From positions 1,984,001-2,048,000 of the forward strand of contig JAWZSP010000004.1 of NCBI GenBank assembly GCA_034401135.1: DNA of 64,000 bases, in the 5' to 3' direction. This stretch comes from Volutella citrinella. Its lineage: Eukaryota > Ascomycota > Sordariomycetes > Hypocreales > Nectriaceae. The translations under genes were made by a program, and so were the position numbers. Under the pieces are notes generated by a model. It ran no database searches and was not told the DNA's origin. It saw only the letters and a list, made by a program, of their open reading frames with translations. How positions within the stretch are numbered: the stretch's first letter is position 1; every line of letters begins with the position of its first letter. This document shows, piece by piece, positions 25,201-37,018 of the stretch.

Positions 25201-26863
25201 TTTGAGAACAAGCTCAAGCCTGCCACTGCTGGCGTTCTGAAAGAACTGGTTACTTCCAAGATTGCCACAGTGATGGTCACCGGCGACAACATCTTGACGG
25301 CCATTAGTGTCGCCCGCGAATGTGGACTGATGAGCGGATCACATTGCTTTGTCCCTCGGTTTGTTGAAGGTAAGGGGGCCCACGCTCAGCTGTTGTGGAT
25401 GGAATAAAGCTGACCCGACAGGCACTTCTTTGGACGCGGATGCGCGTTTGAGGTGGGAGAGCATCGACAACAGCCTGTTCTGTCTGGATGAGTCTACATT
25501 GCTTGTAAGAAGCTCCTCGATCCACACATGCGAGAAACTCATGCTGATCTGTGCAGCCCCTCCCAGCTCCGCCGGAGGGAGATGCTTCGTTGCCCTACGA
25601 AATCTCCAACCTTCGCAACTACTCGTTGGCAGTCAGCGGAGATGTGTTCAGGTGGATCGTTGACTATGCCTCTCCCCAGGTTCTGGAAAGGGTCAGTCGT
25701 CCCCCATGCATCTATGCCAACCCGCATTCATTCATGAGACTAACAACCATTTGCAGATGCTAGTGTTGGGTAAAGTTTTTGCCAGAATGTCACCAGACGA
25801 GAAACACGAGCTTGTCGAGAAGCTGCAGAGCATTGGATACTCGTGCGGTTTCTGTGGCGACGGAGCAAACGACTGTGGTGCCCTCAAGGCTGCTGATGTG
25901 GGCATTTCTCTGTCTGAGGCCGAAGCCTCGGTGGCCGCGCCCTTCACGTCGAGGATCTTCGATATCCGCTGTGTTGTTGAGGTTATCAAGTACGTCAATC
26001 CTCCTGCCCTCAGCTGCTTTATATCAATGTCTTATTAACTTGTCAACAGGGAGGGACGAGCGGCGCTCGTGACAAGCTTCAGTTGCTTCAAATACATGAG
26101 CCTGTACTCGGCCATCCAGTTCACCTCTGTGAGCTTTCTCTACGCCAAAGCCTCGAACCTGGGAGACTTCCAATTCCTCTTCATCGATCTTGTCCTCATC
26201 CTACCGATTGCCATCTTCATGGGTTGGGCTGGACCCGCACCAACGCTGTGCCATAAGCGACCGACAGCTGATCTTGTGTCACGCAAGGTTCTGACGCCGC
26301 TCCTCGGATTGATGGTGATCTGCATTTTCATCCAAGCGGTAGCCTATGTGTCAGTCAAGAAGCAGTCGTGGTACGTTCCGCCGACACTCAGCCCCGATGA
26401 ACCAAATATCGAGAGCTCGGAGAACACGGCCTTGTTCCTGGTGTCGTGCTTCGAATACATCTTCTCTGGCGTTGTTCTCAACGCCGGGCCCCCTTTCCGG
26501 CAGAGGGTGACGCAAAATTGTAAGTGCACGAGGACAACTCGGAGCTGATATAGATACTGATGCATGCTTCTAGGGCCCTTCGTGATCACCACAATCACAG
26601 CGCTGTTGGCGGCGGCATACATGCTGCTCGCGCCCGCCCATTGGCTCAAGACGCTGATGCAGCTCACAAAGGTGAGCTGGGATTACGCGCTGTTCTTGTT
26701 GGCTCTCGGCGTTGCCTATGTACTCATGGCGTTGTTCTTTGAGCACTACGTGGCACAGCGCCTCGCTCGTTTTGTCGGGATGATAAAGGAGCGAGTAACA
26801 GGTAAGACGAAAACGCGCAAGCAGTACAAGTTGATATCGGAAACGATATGGACCTCGCAATAG
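22214..26863 (+). CDS. P5B-type cation/polyamine-transporting ATPase (Ypk9/ATP13A2 family)
   Basis: Thirteen exons (22214-22351, 22413-23360, 23417-23551, 23600-23666, 23716-23847, 23905-24770, 24829-24982, 25040-25369, 25422-25504, 25557-25691, 25757-25989, 26050-26519, 26574-26863) give 1326 residues. A charged cytosolic N-terminus precedes the family-specific membrane segment (about [18 protein letters not shown]). Then come the actuator TGES motif, the membrane signature [11 protein letters not shown] that marks P5B rather than P5A (PPELP), the phosphorylation site DKTGTLTED with Asp at about residue 652, and the hinge [16 protein letters not shown]. Six C-terminal membrane helices follow. 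P5B pumps reside in vacuole, lysosome or endosome membranes; ATP13A2 exports polyamines and yeast Ypk9 protects against Mn and Cd. The second of two close acceptors of intron 1 (ending at 22412) is the one that keeps the frame. Confidence 0.93.
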
Positions 26864-27187
26864 CCAAAACAACCTGCTGGATGTACTTTGCTGGGTGAGC
26901 CAGTCATGGAGTTTGGATAGAAGTAAACAGGGAGACTGTATACACTAGTCCATCAGCATATAATGGCGACAACATGCTTCGTGTTTCATGGTCGGTTCCC
27001 TTCCATTTCACTTATTAGGGTCGCACAACAGCCCTTGGAGACACCAAACCCATTGGGGGTAACCTGTTCCATTGTCCACAGTGTTTATATACAGTACAAT
27101 GGATCTCATGCCCCTTCCATCCCATCCCAGCCCAATCCAAGGCCCGGTCGAAATAACGTACAATACGTTTGCGTATAAATTCCACGA
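26864..27187. other. convergent 3' region
   Basis: This is the short space between the stop codons of the P5B ATPase (+) and the complex I subunit (-). It is likely filled by the two 3' UTRs. Nothing else was seen. Confidence 0.6.
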
Positions 27188-27485
27188 TTAGTGATCCCAA
27201 GGGTGCTTCAGGCCGAGGAGCACGGCACCTAGAGGAGCAAGCGTTAGTCTGGACAAAATCGGGAGGACTGCAATGTCTGAAGGAATGTTGGGGTGGCCAT
27301 TACCGTCCTTCTTAGCCCTGTACATCAACTGCAGAGAGGTTAGCTGCTGAAATGCCCTCAGGACGGACTGAACCTACCCAGAACCACATGCCGGCACCCA
27401 GAGCGGTGGCAGTGAAGCGGTAAATGCGTGGCACATGTGCCACAGGGGGCCTGGGGGGGCCCATCGGGGGAGGTCCTGAGGCCAT
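27188..27485 (-). CDS. small complex I accessory subunit, NDUFB2-like
   Basis: Three exons (27485-27378, 27328-27304, 27228-27188) encode only 57 residues. The N-terminus is proline-rich (MASGPPPMGPPRPP). A single hydrophobic segment containing TATALGAGMWFWLMYRA follows, then AKKDGAVLLGLKHPWDH at the end. The pattern G-MWFW-x2-R followed by LG and a terminal HPWDH resembles NDUFB2 (AGGG) proteins of mitochondrial NADH:ubiquinone oxidoreductase, which sit in the membrane arm. The coding evidence is strong: two consistent introns and a conserved-looking end. The family assignment rests on remembered layout and is less certain. The alternative is another single-TM mitochondrial subunit. Confidence 0.7.
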
Positions 27486-28420
27486 TATTGGGGTCGAAAC
27501 GGTTCGTCTCGGTTGTGCGGGAGTAGGAGAGACGGCGGTCGCAGGATCGCTGTCGTGTCGTGTCGGAGCGGACTAGTCGAATTGTTAGATTGCTGACTGA
27601 CGAGGCGCCGGATGCAACTGTGGGGGGCTCAATTGACTGACCGAGGAGCAGTCCGGGGTGTTGTGCAGCGGTTGGCCAAAGGACTTCGAGATGTCAATGG
27701 GACGCTCCGGCGCTGGGTCGCAAAGGTTGAGCCGTGACGGACTTGCGGGCTTATGTAAGGAAGGCTTCTCATTGGCCAGAGCTCAGCGTATGCAGCTATG
27801 GAGGCTATGCCTCTATAAGTTCCCGTTCTTGGCCATGAGCCCGCACCCCTGTAAGAACCTAAGCGCCGCAGGAGCTTGCTCTCGGTTTAGGGTGCTCTAG
27901 GTACTATTCTCAGTGGTCGGCAAGTTCCTTTGGCACCACCCCCAGGCTACCTCCCGCTGGAAGGCGCGGGGCACCTGTGCTGGACCCATTTTCCAAATAG
28001 CACATGCTACGTCTCCATTCCGTGGAATGAACAACCACCTCATCCGTCCTGTAAGAGCATCTCAGTGACAGCACTCATGATACCTTTACGCTGATCGCAC
28101 CACGACTCTTGCCATATAACCCCCACTAGAGTGCACATCGCTTATTCCATTCTACTCATTTTCATAAGCGAGGACCTCCATTTCTTTCGCCGTCCATCAT
28201 CAACTCTCACTGTCTATGCCACCTCGTCATCATTCTTAGCGACACATCTCCCAACCGCAGCCAAGTTCAGCATCGCCGCGCGCCCAGCGCAGTGCCCAGA
28301 GTCGCCCACTATCGCCCACCAGTCGAACAGGACCGAGGCGACAGGCTTCCAGTTTCCATATCCCGGTGGTAGCAACGGCAGAGGGGGTCTGACCAGCCGC
28401 GGCGCGGTCCATCAATCGCC
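27486..28420. other. divergent intergenic region between the complex I subunit and the UBE2J gene
   Basis: Promoters and leaders of two divergent genes are expected here. The open frame covering 28131-28547 runs antiphase across the UBE2J start and intron and is a shadow. No RNA gene or repeat was seen. Confidence 0.55.
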
Positions 28421-29516
28421 ATGGCTACGTCCACGCCAAAGTTCAGCTCCAAATCACCCACCATCCGGCGAATATGTCGGTATCCCTTCCCTTCTGGCGA
28501 CGTCTCGCCCACCGCTGACCCTAGAATATAGTGCGCGAGGCCGCTGAGATCTCCAACTCGCCATCGGCTGACTACGCCGCCGAGCCCCTCGAGTCTGACC
28601 TGTTCGAGTGGCACTTTACACTCCGAGGCCCGCCTAACTCCGTGTACAGCGATGGCCTGTACCACGGTCGAATCGTCCTTCCGCCGACATACCCCCTGCG
28701 CCCACCTAGCTTCCGTTTTATGACACCAAGCGGCCGCTTCGAGGCGAACCGCGAGATCTGCCTGAGCATCAGCGGCCATCATGAAGAAACGTGGCAGCCC
28801 GCCTGGGGCGTCCGGACCGCCCTCGTAGCGTGCGTGATTAGCCCTTGATCCCCATTCACGACAAGAACTCTGCTTTGCGCCGGCTGGGAGACGTGAGTTT
28901 GCTGACAGGCCCTCTTCTTAGACTACGGAGTTTCATGGAGACCGACCCCCGCGGCCAGCTCGGCGGCCTAGAGACGACCGATGCCGTCCGCCAACGCCTC
29001 GCCGCGGAGTCGGCCTCGTTCAAATGCGCAGCCTGTGGCAAGACCAACGGGGAAATCATCAGCGAGTGCGAGAAGCGGGCCAGCGAGGCGCCGTCGACTG
29101 GCGCAAAGGACGTCGAGGTGCCCAAGGAGCTGAACATGGGCTGGCGGGACGAGCTGGAGGCCAAGGCCCAGGCGGCGAAGAAGGGGGAGGCTGCAGCAGA
29201 AGACGCCGAGTCCAGTGAGCTTGCCGAGGGTTTTGTGCAAACTATGCCGCCGGCCGCCCAAGCGACCACGGCGCCTGCAGAAGCGTCGAGCCGGCCATTG
29301 GGCAACCGTCCTCCTCCGTCAGCCGGCCGTGGGATGGCTCCTACTGCCCCATCACCAGCATCAGCACCGATGCCACCGCCAGTACCGGCACCGGTGCATC
29401 CTCCACAGATCCGCCGGGCAGCAGACGAGGGCGTGCCGCTCTGGCTCGACAGGGCCATTGTTGCTCTCGTAGTGCTTCTTATCGGCCTGGTTCTCAAGGT
29501 TCTCTTTGCTTTCTGA
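28421..29516 (+). CDS. tail-anchored ubiquitin-conjugating enzyme E2 (UBE2J/Ubc6-like, ERAD)
   Basis: Three exons (28421-28475, 28532-28829, 28922-29516) encode 315 residues. The UBC fold at about 8-165 starts KSPTIRRILREAAEI and includes LFEWHFTLRGPP, the active-site Cys95 in REICLSISGHH and ETWQPAWGVRTALVA, closely following human UBE2J1. A CxxC pair (KCAACGKTN) ends the catalytic part. An alanine- and proline-rich linker leads to a C-terminal hydrophobic anchor (AIVALVVLLIGLVLKVLF) ending two residues before the stop, as expected for an ER tail-anchored protein. These E2s work with ER ligases such as Hrd1 or Doa10 in degradation of misfolded proteins. The first donor, GTCGGT, is atypical, but it is the only one that keeps the frame. 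Confidence 0.92.
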
Positions 29517-29828
29517 TGGTCATCAAGCAAGCGGAGCCATGTAGTCTTTCGGCGTCGGGTTGGTTGGCTGTCTTGTTATTTGTTCATTTTTCTGTTATTG
29601 GGAGCGGCATTCAGATATTGGTAGAGTTCCCATTCAATATCACATCATGGATTCTCAGCTTTGTTACACAGGTTGCATGCATACCTAACCCACCGCCCCC
29701 TCCTGGGTATCAAGTTATTCGTCACAGCGCCAGTTTCACATCTCCCCATCCATCCATCCATTCATCCAAGACCGTTGAGATATCGATGCTTCGTAAAAGC
29801 GTAATGATAGATGCCTGCCTCCCCCCCA
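29517..29828. other. convergent 3' region
   Basis: About 310 bp between the UBE2J and TFIIIC stop codons. The sequence is AT-richer than its flanks and suits two facing 3' UTRs. No gene was seen. Confidence 0.6.
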
Positions 29829-32800
29829 TCAGCGACTTCGCTGTAAATGCACAACCAGCCACCACCACTCTCCAACGATGACGCCCAGGCCCTCCTTGGA
29901 TTCTTCTAGGACGCCCGTTTGTTTCCCCCATTGCATAATCATCTCGGCCTCGAATTCTGCAAGAACCGGCTTGAGAGCGGCACAGAGGCCCTCCGTCGTC
30001 ACAAACCCCCTGTTGGCAAGAATGAAACAGCATGCGCCGAGGATATCCGCCCACCTCGCCGCGTCCCTTTGCCCAAAGAAATCGACCCATTGGGGAAGCT
30101 CCCCGGAGGTTCCCTCTGCAGGCGAGGGCACCTGGGCCGCCGTCTGGAGTACTGTGATGTCCTTGTCGAACTGGTAGATCTCCGTGGGGGAGGCTTCAAT
30201 GCCGAAATGGTAGTACGACTTGGGATACTTGCGGCTCTCGTAGTTTCCCGGCTCAAAGCCGAGGGGCACATGCGGCACGTCCATCGGCGTCAACTTGATT
30301 CTCCCAGATGCATTCAGATTGGTCAGTGCCATGACCGACCCGTCATCGAGTATGAATGGAAGGCGCATGGTCTCGCCGCGGCCGAAGATGCCATCCAGCT
30401 TTGCCTTGAAGGCAGCAGCCTCTTGGTACTTTGTCTGCTGGGCATGCTTCTCAATCATGTATAGGTACCATTCATTGAGTCTGTACGGCCGCCCACCTAG
30501 CGGTGGCTTTTTGCTCCGGCAAATAACACGTTGGTGGGTTAGCTCATCAATGGCATGCCTCAGGAGCGTATCAATCTGGCCAGCGTCATACGTTGCAAGC
30601 CCGGAGAACTTGCTCTGGATCTCCTGCGCCGAGTACCGGGTCTCGGAGGTCGAGCATAGCGATGTGATCCATGACTTTGCAATGTCAAGGTTGCTGAGCT
30701 GGATGTGGCTGTTCGACTTTCTGCTCGCCTCCTGGAGGGATATCGCACCAGGCTCAGACGTAGCAGACTCAAACCGAGCATAGACGGAAGCCTGGGGATG
30801 AAAGAATCTTTCCCGCACATCCTCATCAACGGGGGCCTCCTTTGAGGAGAAGCGAGTATCAAAGAGGCCCCTTGTAGGAGGCAGTCGGATCCCGCTGCCA
30901 CGGGAGAGCTGCAGGGCCCATGCAATAAGTCCGTCCCAATCATAGTCAAGGGGGTCATCAAAATCGATCCCAGGTAGTTCGTCCCTCTCATAGGCAACGA
31001 GAAACTTGTCTTGGAAATCCTTGGTCAACTTCAATACCAGACCGGGCTGCTCCTTTCGAGTCAACGCCCAGAATCGCCGCAGCTTTGTCAGTCCAATATC
31101 TGGGAAGATATTCATCAAAACTCCCCAGTCAATAGCCTTGTCTGAGCCCCCGAGCAGAACACGCACAGCGACAAATGCTGCCAGCACCCTGTCGGGCTTC
31201 TCCACCAGGGCGTTTGATGCCTTTTCCTTGTCCGCCGAGTCTTCGTCGAGCTCCGCCTGTCTTTCCTGGGAGGATGGAAGAGATGTCAGTGTCCGAGTGG
31301 CGAGGCGGATGCGTTTGATCCTAGGAATCGGCGGCTGATCTCTCTCCGGAGCACTCCTGGCAAATGTTTCTTGGCGCAACGGCTCAGCATTGACGGAAGG
31401 CGGCCATTCGAAATCATCTTCGTCGCTCTGCTCTTCGTCACTGCCCCCTTCCGGCGCCAAGCCTGAGCCTGAGCCTGAGTCTTCCCCAACAAGGCCACCA
31501 TACGAGGAAGAGGTCAGTTGGCTCTCAGCTGGCCAAGCTATCGAGGGTGGCGGGAGGGACCAGGTGCTGGTTCCTCCAAAGAACTTGACGAAGAGGTTGC
31601 ATGGTCCAGCTCCAGAGGGAGTTGCAGAAACGAACAGGTCGGTCCACGTTCGCTCCACCTCCATGCACGCATGTATCCTATCCAGGAACTTGCGAAAGTC
31701 TTTGGGAGCCAAGGCGGCGTGTAGCTTGCGACGCTTCACCACGACTGCCCGCTTCTCAATCTCCTTGCCCATCGCGGCCCACGTGAACCAGTGTGCGCTT
31801 GGCATCCATCCATCCAGGGTGAAGCTGGAATCATGTTGCTCGAATTCATGGATGCTGATATAGCGCCAAGAGCCTCTGACCCCCGTGATGTAGACTGGAT
31901 CACGAATGCTCGTCTCATGACATACAGACGACGTCTGGTTCGGCGGCTGACTCGTCGAGGCGTCATTGGATCGCCAACGTCGCCTCGTCGGTACTGGCAC
32001 GTCTTCTTCCAGATAAGTGTTCGGCTCGAGAAACTGAACCTCGACGGGAGTTGCTTGCGCGGGTACAAGCATGGCAGATGTGTCGAGGTTCGCTTGCGTG
32101 CTGGGGGCCCACCGAAATCCAGTCTGTCGCAAGGCGCTTGTGTTACGGGACTCTGATTCCGAGTTCTTAGTTTTGTGCCTGTGCCGCTTGACTGGAGTGG
32201 GTTCATCATCATCATCCTCTTCCATGTCCGTCAACTTCCTCTTTGCCGCGGCTTGAGCAACGTAGACGGGTGCATCCAGTGTCTCAACCTCCAACGCGAG
32301 CGCCCGGCGTCCACGGCGGATGTCCTTGGGGGTCAAGTCACTCGGCAGCGTAAATGGCGATGGGACGTAGAGCCCAGGATGGGCGCCTTTTAGTTTCTCA
32401 ACCAACTCCGTGACCGCGGGACTAAAGGGGTCAAGCAGGGGCAGGAGAACCACTTGGCATTTAGAAAAGATGCCCTTTGCATCGCGAAAGGCGTGCCAGT
32501 GGTCGACGACTGTCTTCGCCTTCAGCATGCTTTGTAGTCCCGCTTGATAGACGCTGGTTGAGGGTGCGGGCTCCTCAGGGAATCTCTCCCTCCACCTCGT
32601 AGTAACAGCATGCCAGAGAGCTTGCCCGCCGGGGAAGAGACCTCCTTGATCAACAAGGATTCCCTTGATGATGTCAGACGTGCGGTTATTCAGTAGAACT
32701 TTCGCCTTCGGTCGGCCAGTCGTCTTCTTTTGGGATTCTTTGTTCAGTCGGCCCCCTCGATCCCCATTTGTGTCCTTGCTGGTCTGCTTGGTCTCCGTTT

Positions 32801-35504
32801 CCACACCATGCCCTTCAATCCCAATTCCGTTTCCAACTACCGCATCCGGTTGCGTGATTTTGAACCTTGGAGATCGCGAAACCCTTGTTGAGGGTTGGAT
32901 TTTCTCAAGGACAGGCCGTGGTTGACTATCTTTGCTGCTGATTAGGGCGCCGCCAGGACTGTCTGCTTGGGTCTTGTCCGCGGTGGAATCAAAAATAGCG
33001 ACTGGGGGTCGCCGCCACTCAGTCGTAGCCTTGAGGTGGTCGCCCACCAGACTCACCGGCGGTCTGGGTGTAGACACCTGCGGGGGAAGTGGCTGCTTCT
33101 CTGTCCTGTCTCCGGCAGAAACCTGGGCTAATTCACCCCGGTTCGATTCCAGAGGCTTTGGGCTCTCTCCAGCCGCTCCAGTCTCAACGACTTTACTCTG
33201 TTGTGAGGGTACAGCTTCCGTTGGACTTGTATCAGACTCATCTGGTGTCAGAGACAGGGCGCGCTTTCGCCCACGCCGAACTGGGGTGGGTAGGGAGCTC
33301 GCGTCATATGATGGGTTACATTGTGTTCTCGATTTTTCCAAATGATACTTCAAGCCAACATCATTCTTCCACGAGCCACCGCACTTTTCGCAACGGTAGG
33401 GTCGAGAGGACGAGTCTGTGTCGCCCTGGGTGCCCTTGGACTTGCGTCCGGCAGGGCGACCCTTTTTCCTGGGAGCGTCTGGTTTGCTCTCGGTGGCCGC
33501 TTCGCCAACTTCTAGCTGCGAATCGTTCTGTGTGGGCGTATCTAATATGGAGGGTCGGGCCCTAGGGGGTCTTCCTCGGCGCCGAGGAGTTTGAGCAGTA
33601 GCCGAGACAGCTTCCTTTGACGCGGACGCTGTCGGGGGTTCAGTGCCGCCGGGTTGGGTCGGCAGCTGCCCGTCGTTGCTCTGTACTACTTCGGATACGG
33701 CTTCTTGGTCTAGGGCATCCTTCTCAAGATGGTGGTCATCCCCAACGGCCACAGTTTTTGCGTCAGGTTGTTTGAGCGATCGTCTTATTTTTGGCCGGCC
33801 GCGCGCTTTGTTTGACCCTATCATACAGAGCTTGTCCAGGGTCGAGGCTGCCGCTAGTTGCTTTTCTTTTTCTTTGTCGTGAACTGGCATGAATCCATAG
33901 GCCGAGTCGTTGGCGTTGACTAGACCAGGATCCACGTCGCCCTGCGGTGCAAAGTATCTGTAAGAAGCAATCTTGCCGACCCTCGTATGCTCGCTGTGCA
34001 TTTGAAAGTGCCTCAGGTGAGGTGGCTGTAAGTCTGGGGTTGATAATGCCGTCGTCAACGACGAGAGGTACCGACTGAACGATGTGCCGATGGTCAGAGC
34101 GTAGACGTCCGGGTTAGTAATTCCAGAATTCACCAGCCTCTGGGCAGTTTCCACGATTGTATGAGATAGGGAGGTCTCAGCCGACCACGGCGGAGCGAGC
34201 GACGCTTCCTTGACATTGGCTTGCTGGCCAGGGCTTTGTTGGACTCCGTCGACTGCTTCTCCAGGTCCCAATTCGGCATTCTTGGATGGTTTGGTCGCCC
34301 GCTTACCCGTAGCCAGGAATATAGTCCAATCTTGTGCGTTGAGTTCCCTCCCATATTTTATGCAGTCCTTGAAGACCTTGTCGCCGAGCTTTGCGGCAAC
34401 GTATTGGATGACGCCCCGTGAGTTGAGGAACCTGCAGACCTTGGCAAGCACTTTCATCTGCCAGCGCATCCCAAGAACACCTAGCTTAGACTTCAAGTCC
34501 AGCATGCGCAATACCCCCCACTCCTTTGCAACGGCCATGATGGTCGTCGCCAGGGCTGTGAAGTCGACAGATTCGCCAGTCCATCGCATATGCCACGGCA
34601 CTGGATCCAAGTTGGCCACCAGATTTTGTCGCGAAAAGTTCATGTCCGGGCGATCGTCTTCTGCAGACTCGCCATCCTTGGGCAGTGGTGGTGCGAATGT
34701 TTTCAACCACATCTTGCTTGTCTTTGTTCCTCTCACCAGCGTCGTCCTTTTGGCAATATATCCCTTCTTAAGTAAGGCGTCCGTCCGTTTTGGCACTGAC
34801 CTCTTGTCCTGATCGACGAGTCGGCCCAGATCCCCCTGTAGGATACCGTTGGATGTTGTGGAGGCGATTCCGAGGAGCAGCAACCATTCAGACCGTGGCA
34901 CGCGTTTGTAGTCAACGCCATGTCCTGTGAGCGACTCCCACATCGTCTCTTCAGAGACAAACACCCTGATCTGGTTCCCGACATTACTAGACTTCTCTGC
35001 CGTTTCCAATTGGGCGGGCCCTTCTTTCGTGACACTCGTGGCCGCAGGTTCAGAGAGCGCCAGCAGTTCATCCAGGGCAAGGTGGTTGTACCGCCGGTCA
35101 GGCCCAACCGAAACATCTCGTCTGGCCGAGAGCCATTTCCAAATGGTAGCAGTCATCCGAAACTGAGTGGCATCATCTTTTTGGAGCTGAGAAGACTCAT
35201 TCTCCCGTTCAGAAAAGCTTTGCGATGCCCCAAAAGGGCGCCGTATTGTATGAACGACATCGTTCACCGAACATCCTATTGGAACGCAATTAGCTGAGTT
35301 ATTATTATTGCGACTAGCATGCTATAGGGAGCGGCGCAATGGCCGACGCTCAGATGAGAAACAACCAGGTAGGCGACTCAAAAGTTCTCTCTAACCAGTC
35401 GCATTGAATCGCCCAAGGATGGATTTCAGCAACTCACCTTGCTCGCCCGCGCAAGAAATGAAAACTAAAAGTGTCGCGATTGAGCCCTCAAGCTCCGAAG
35501 CCAT
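29829..35504 (-). CDS. TFIIIC B-block-binding subunit (tau138/Tfc3-like)
   Basis: Two exons (35504-35438, 35275-29829) joined by a 162 bp intron give 1837 residues. Exon 1 supplies MASELEGSIATLLVFISCAGEQ, which completes the first winged-helix segment with GCSVNDVVHTI. Further on are the conserved winged helices around LLLLGIASTTSNGILQGDLG and MRWTGESVDFTALA. The middle is disordered and carries four AT-hook-like GRP cores (about residues 514, 584, 624, 874) and a zinc-finger-like CEKCGGSW...H...C element near 650. The C-terminal third is again helical and ends GEWWWLVV. TFIIIC binds the B box of tRNA genes and recruits TFIIIB for RNA polymerase III. Length and layout match fungal Tfc3 orthologues. 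Confidence 0.88.
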
Positions 35505-36041
35505 AATCGCCGTGTTCCCATATGCCTCATAGCTTAACAATATGGTGTTCAAAATTTGCGTCGATAAACGCGTCGTGGGGCGGATTTGAACAGAAGCACT
35601 CTTGATGTGACGATAAAATGACTGGGCTTTTTGGCCCATGAAGCTGGGTGGAGATGGCGGGGTCCAGCCGCATGACCGTTCAATACGGCGCAGGAATGAT
35701 GACATAATCACCAAAATGATATCCAAATGCGGCGAACACATGAATGATGGGAAAAGTACTGGCTTCGACCAAAAACGCTGATCCTGTTTCCGATTCTCTG
35801 TTGGTGCTCATTGCGTCTGAGTTGTTCGCCTTCCTCTCCTCACAATGAAACACCGGCTTATGATCTATCCTTGCAATGAAAATGCAGTGCTATCAAACCC
35901 AGAAATCCCAACCAAAAAGGAATGACATTCAGTGCCAGAAAGACAAATAAATGCTGCTAGTACCCGGGGGGGAATGTTCAAGTGGAAAGGCAGACTGGCC
36001 GTATATGTTTGCGCAAGTATTCATCGCCAACGGGCCAAAAA
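35505..36041. other. intergenic between TFIIIC start and the CCDC137-like stop
   Basis: This is the TFIIIC promoter and leader plus the 3' UTR of the next gene. The minus-strand frame reaching 35741 is an in-frame upstream extension of TFIIIC exon 1; the start at 35504 was preferred because it gives the short conserved N-terminus. Confidence 0.55.
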
Positions 36042-37018
36042 TTAGATCTCCTCCTCCTCCTCCTCCCCCATTGCTGCCTGTCTGCGCTTTTGGCGCATCC
36101 TGTACGCCTTCACGACATCCGCGCGGACTTGTTGCAGCTCCTCCCGTCGCGCCAAGCTTCCAGCGGCTTTCGGGACATTTTCGACGCTGGCACCTGTCTT
36201 GATGAGCCGCGACGTTGACTTGTTCAGCTCTGGGGGTGCCTGAGCTGTGTCGTGCAGGCCAACCTTAGCCTCCTTCCTTCGACGCTTGATCTCCAACCAC
36301 GGGTCCTCTTCCTTGTTGCGACGCCGTCGGGCACCCTTGGTTGCTCCTTGATCCCAGCCCACCATGGAGGCCATAGCCGTGATGCCGGCGCCATCGTTCT
36401 CGAGCTCCCGTTCAGCCTCCAACTCGAGTTCCTCTTCCCGCTGCTCGTTGATCTTGCGCTCCTCGGCATGCCACTGTTCGTAGAGCTTGTGCATTTTGCG
36501 CTCTTTCCGGGTACGGTAGACTTTGAGGCCAGCTTCGTCTTTGCCATCTTTGACTACCGTCTTCTTCGTAAGTCCAGACACGGGCAGCGCAGCATCTACT
36601 CGAACAGAGAAGGATCTCATGTCCTCGCCGGGGCGGATCTTGAGCTCATCCAATGGCGTTACTTTGGGGGACTCTTTGCCTCCATCTCCGTTGTCGAGGC
36701 CGGACCGGACCTTCTTCCCCTGAGACAGAGCCATCAATCGCCGGAAAGCTCGTGGAGCATCATCACCAGCCTTGCCTCGGCCTTTGCCCCGTTTGCTTGT
36801 GACCTTCTCTGCATTGCCTTGGCCGGCCGTTTTTGATTTGCCCTGGCCAGAGGTTTTTGCATTGCTCCCTAGAGATACTGGGAGTGGTCGCGCCCTCTGG
36901 GAAGGAGGGAGGTCGAAGCTGCGTGCGGGTTAGATGATGTGCCATGCCAACTAGCAGAGCGACAGTTTACTCACTCTGCCTCGTCGTCGCCCTTCTTCCT
37001 CTTGTGTTTGTGGGGCAT
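36042..37018 (-). CDS. CCDC137-like basic nucleolar protein
   Basis: Two exons (37018-36975, 36918-36042) joined by a 56 bp intron encode 306 residues. The start MPHKHKRKKGDDEADFDLPP is conserved in many filamentous fungi. The middle is highly charged and predicted helical (RKERKMHKLYEQWHAEERK, then a Glu/Arg coiled coil). The C-terminal part, with APPELNK, GSLARREELQQVRADVVKAY and a basic RQKRRQ end, follows the order seen in animal CCDC137 (PPEL, then SLAR, then AYR-x-KQ). That similarity is from memory. A nuclear or nucleolar role in ribosome biogenesis is inferred from composition. The protein ends in a Glu run (GEEEEEEI). Confidence 0.75.
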
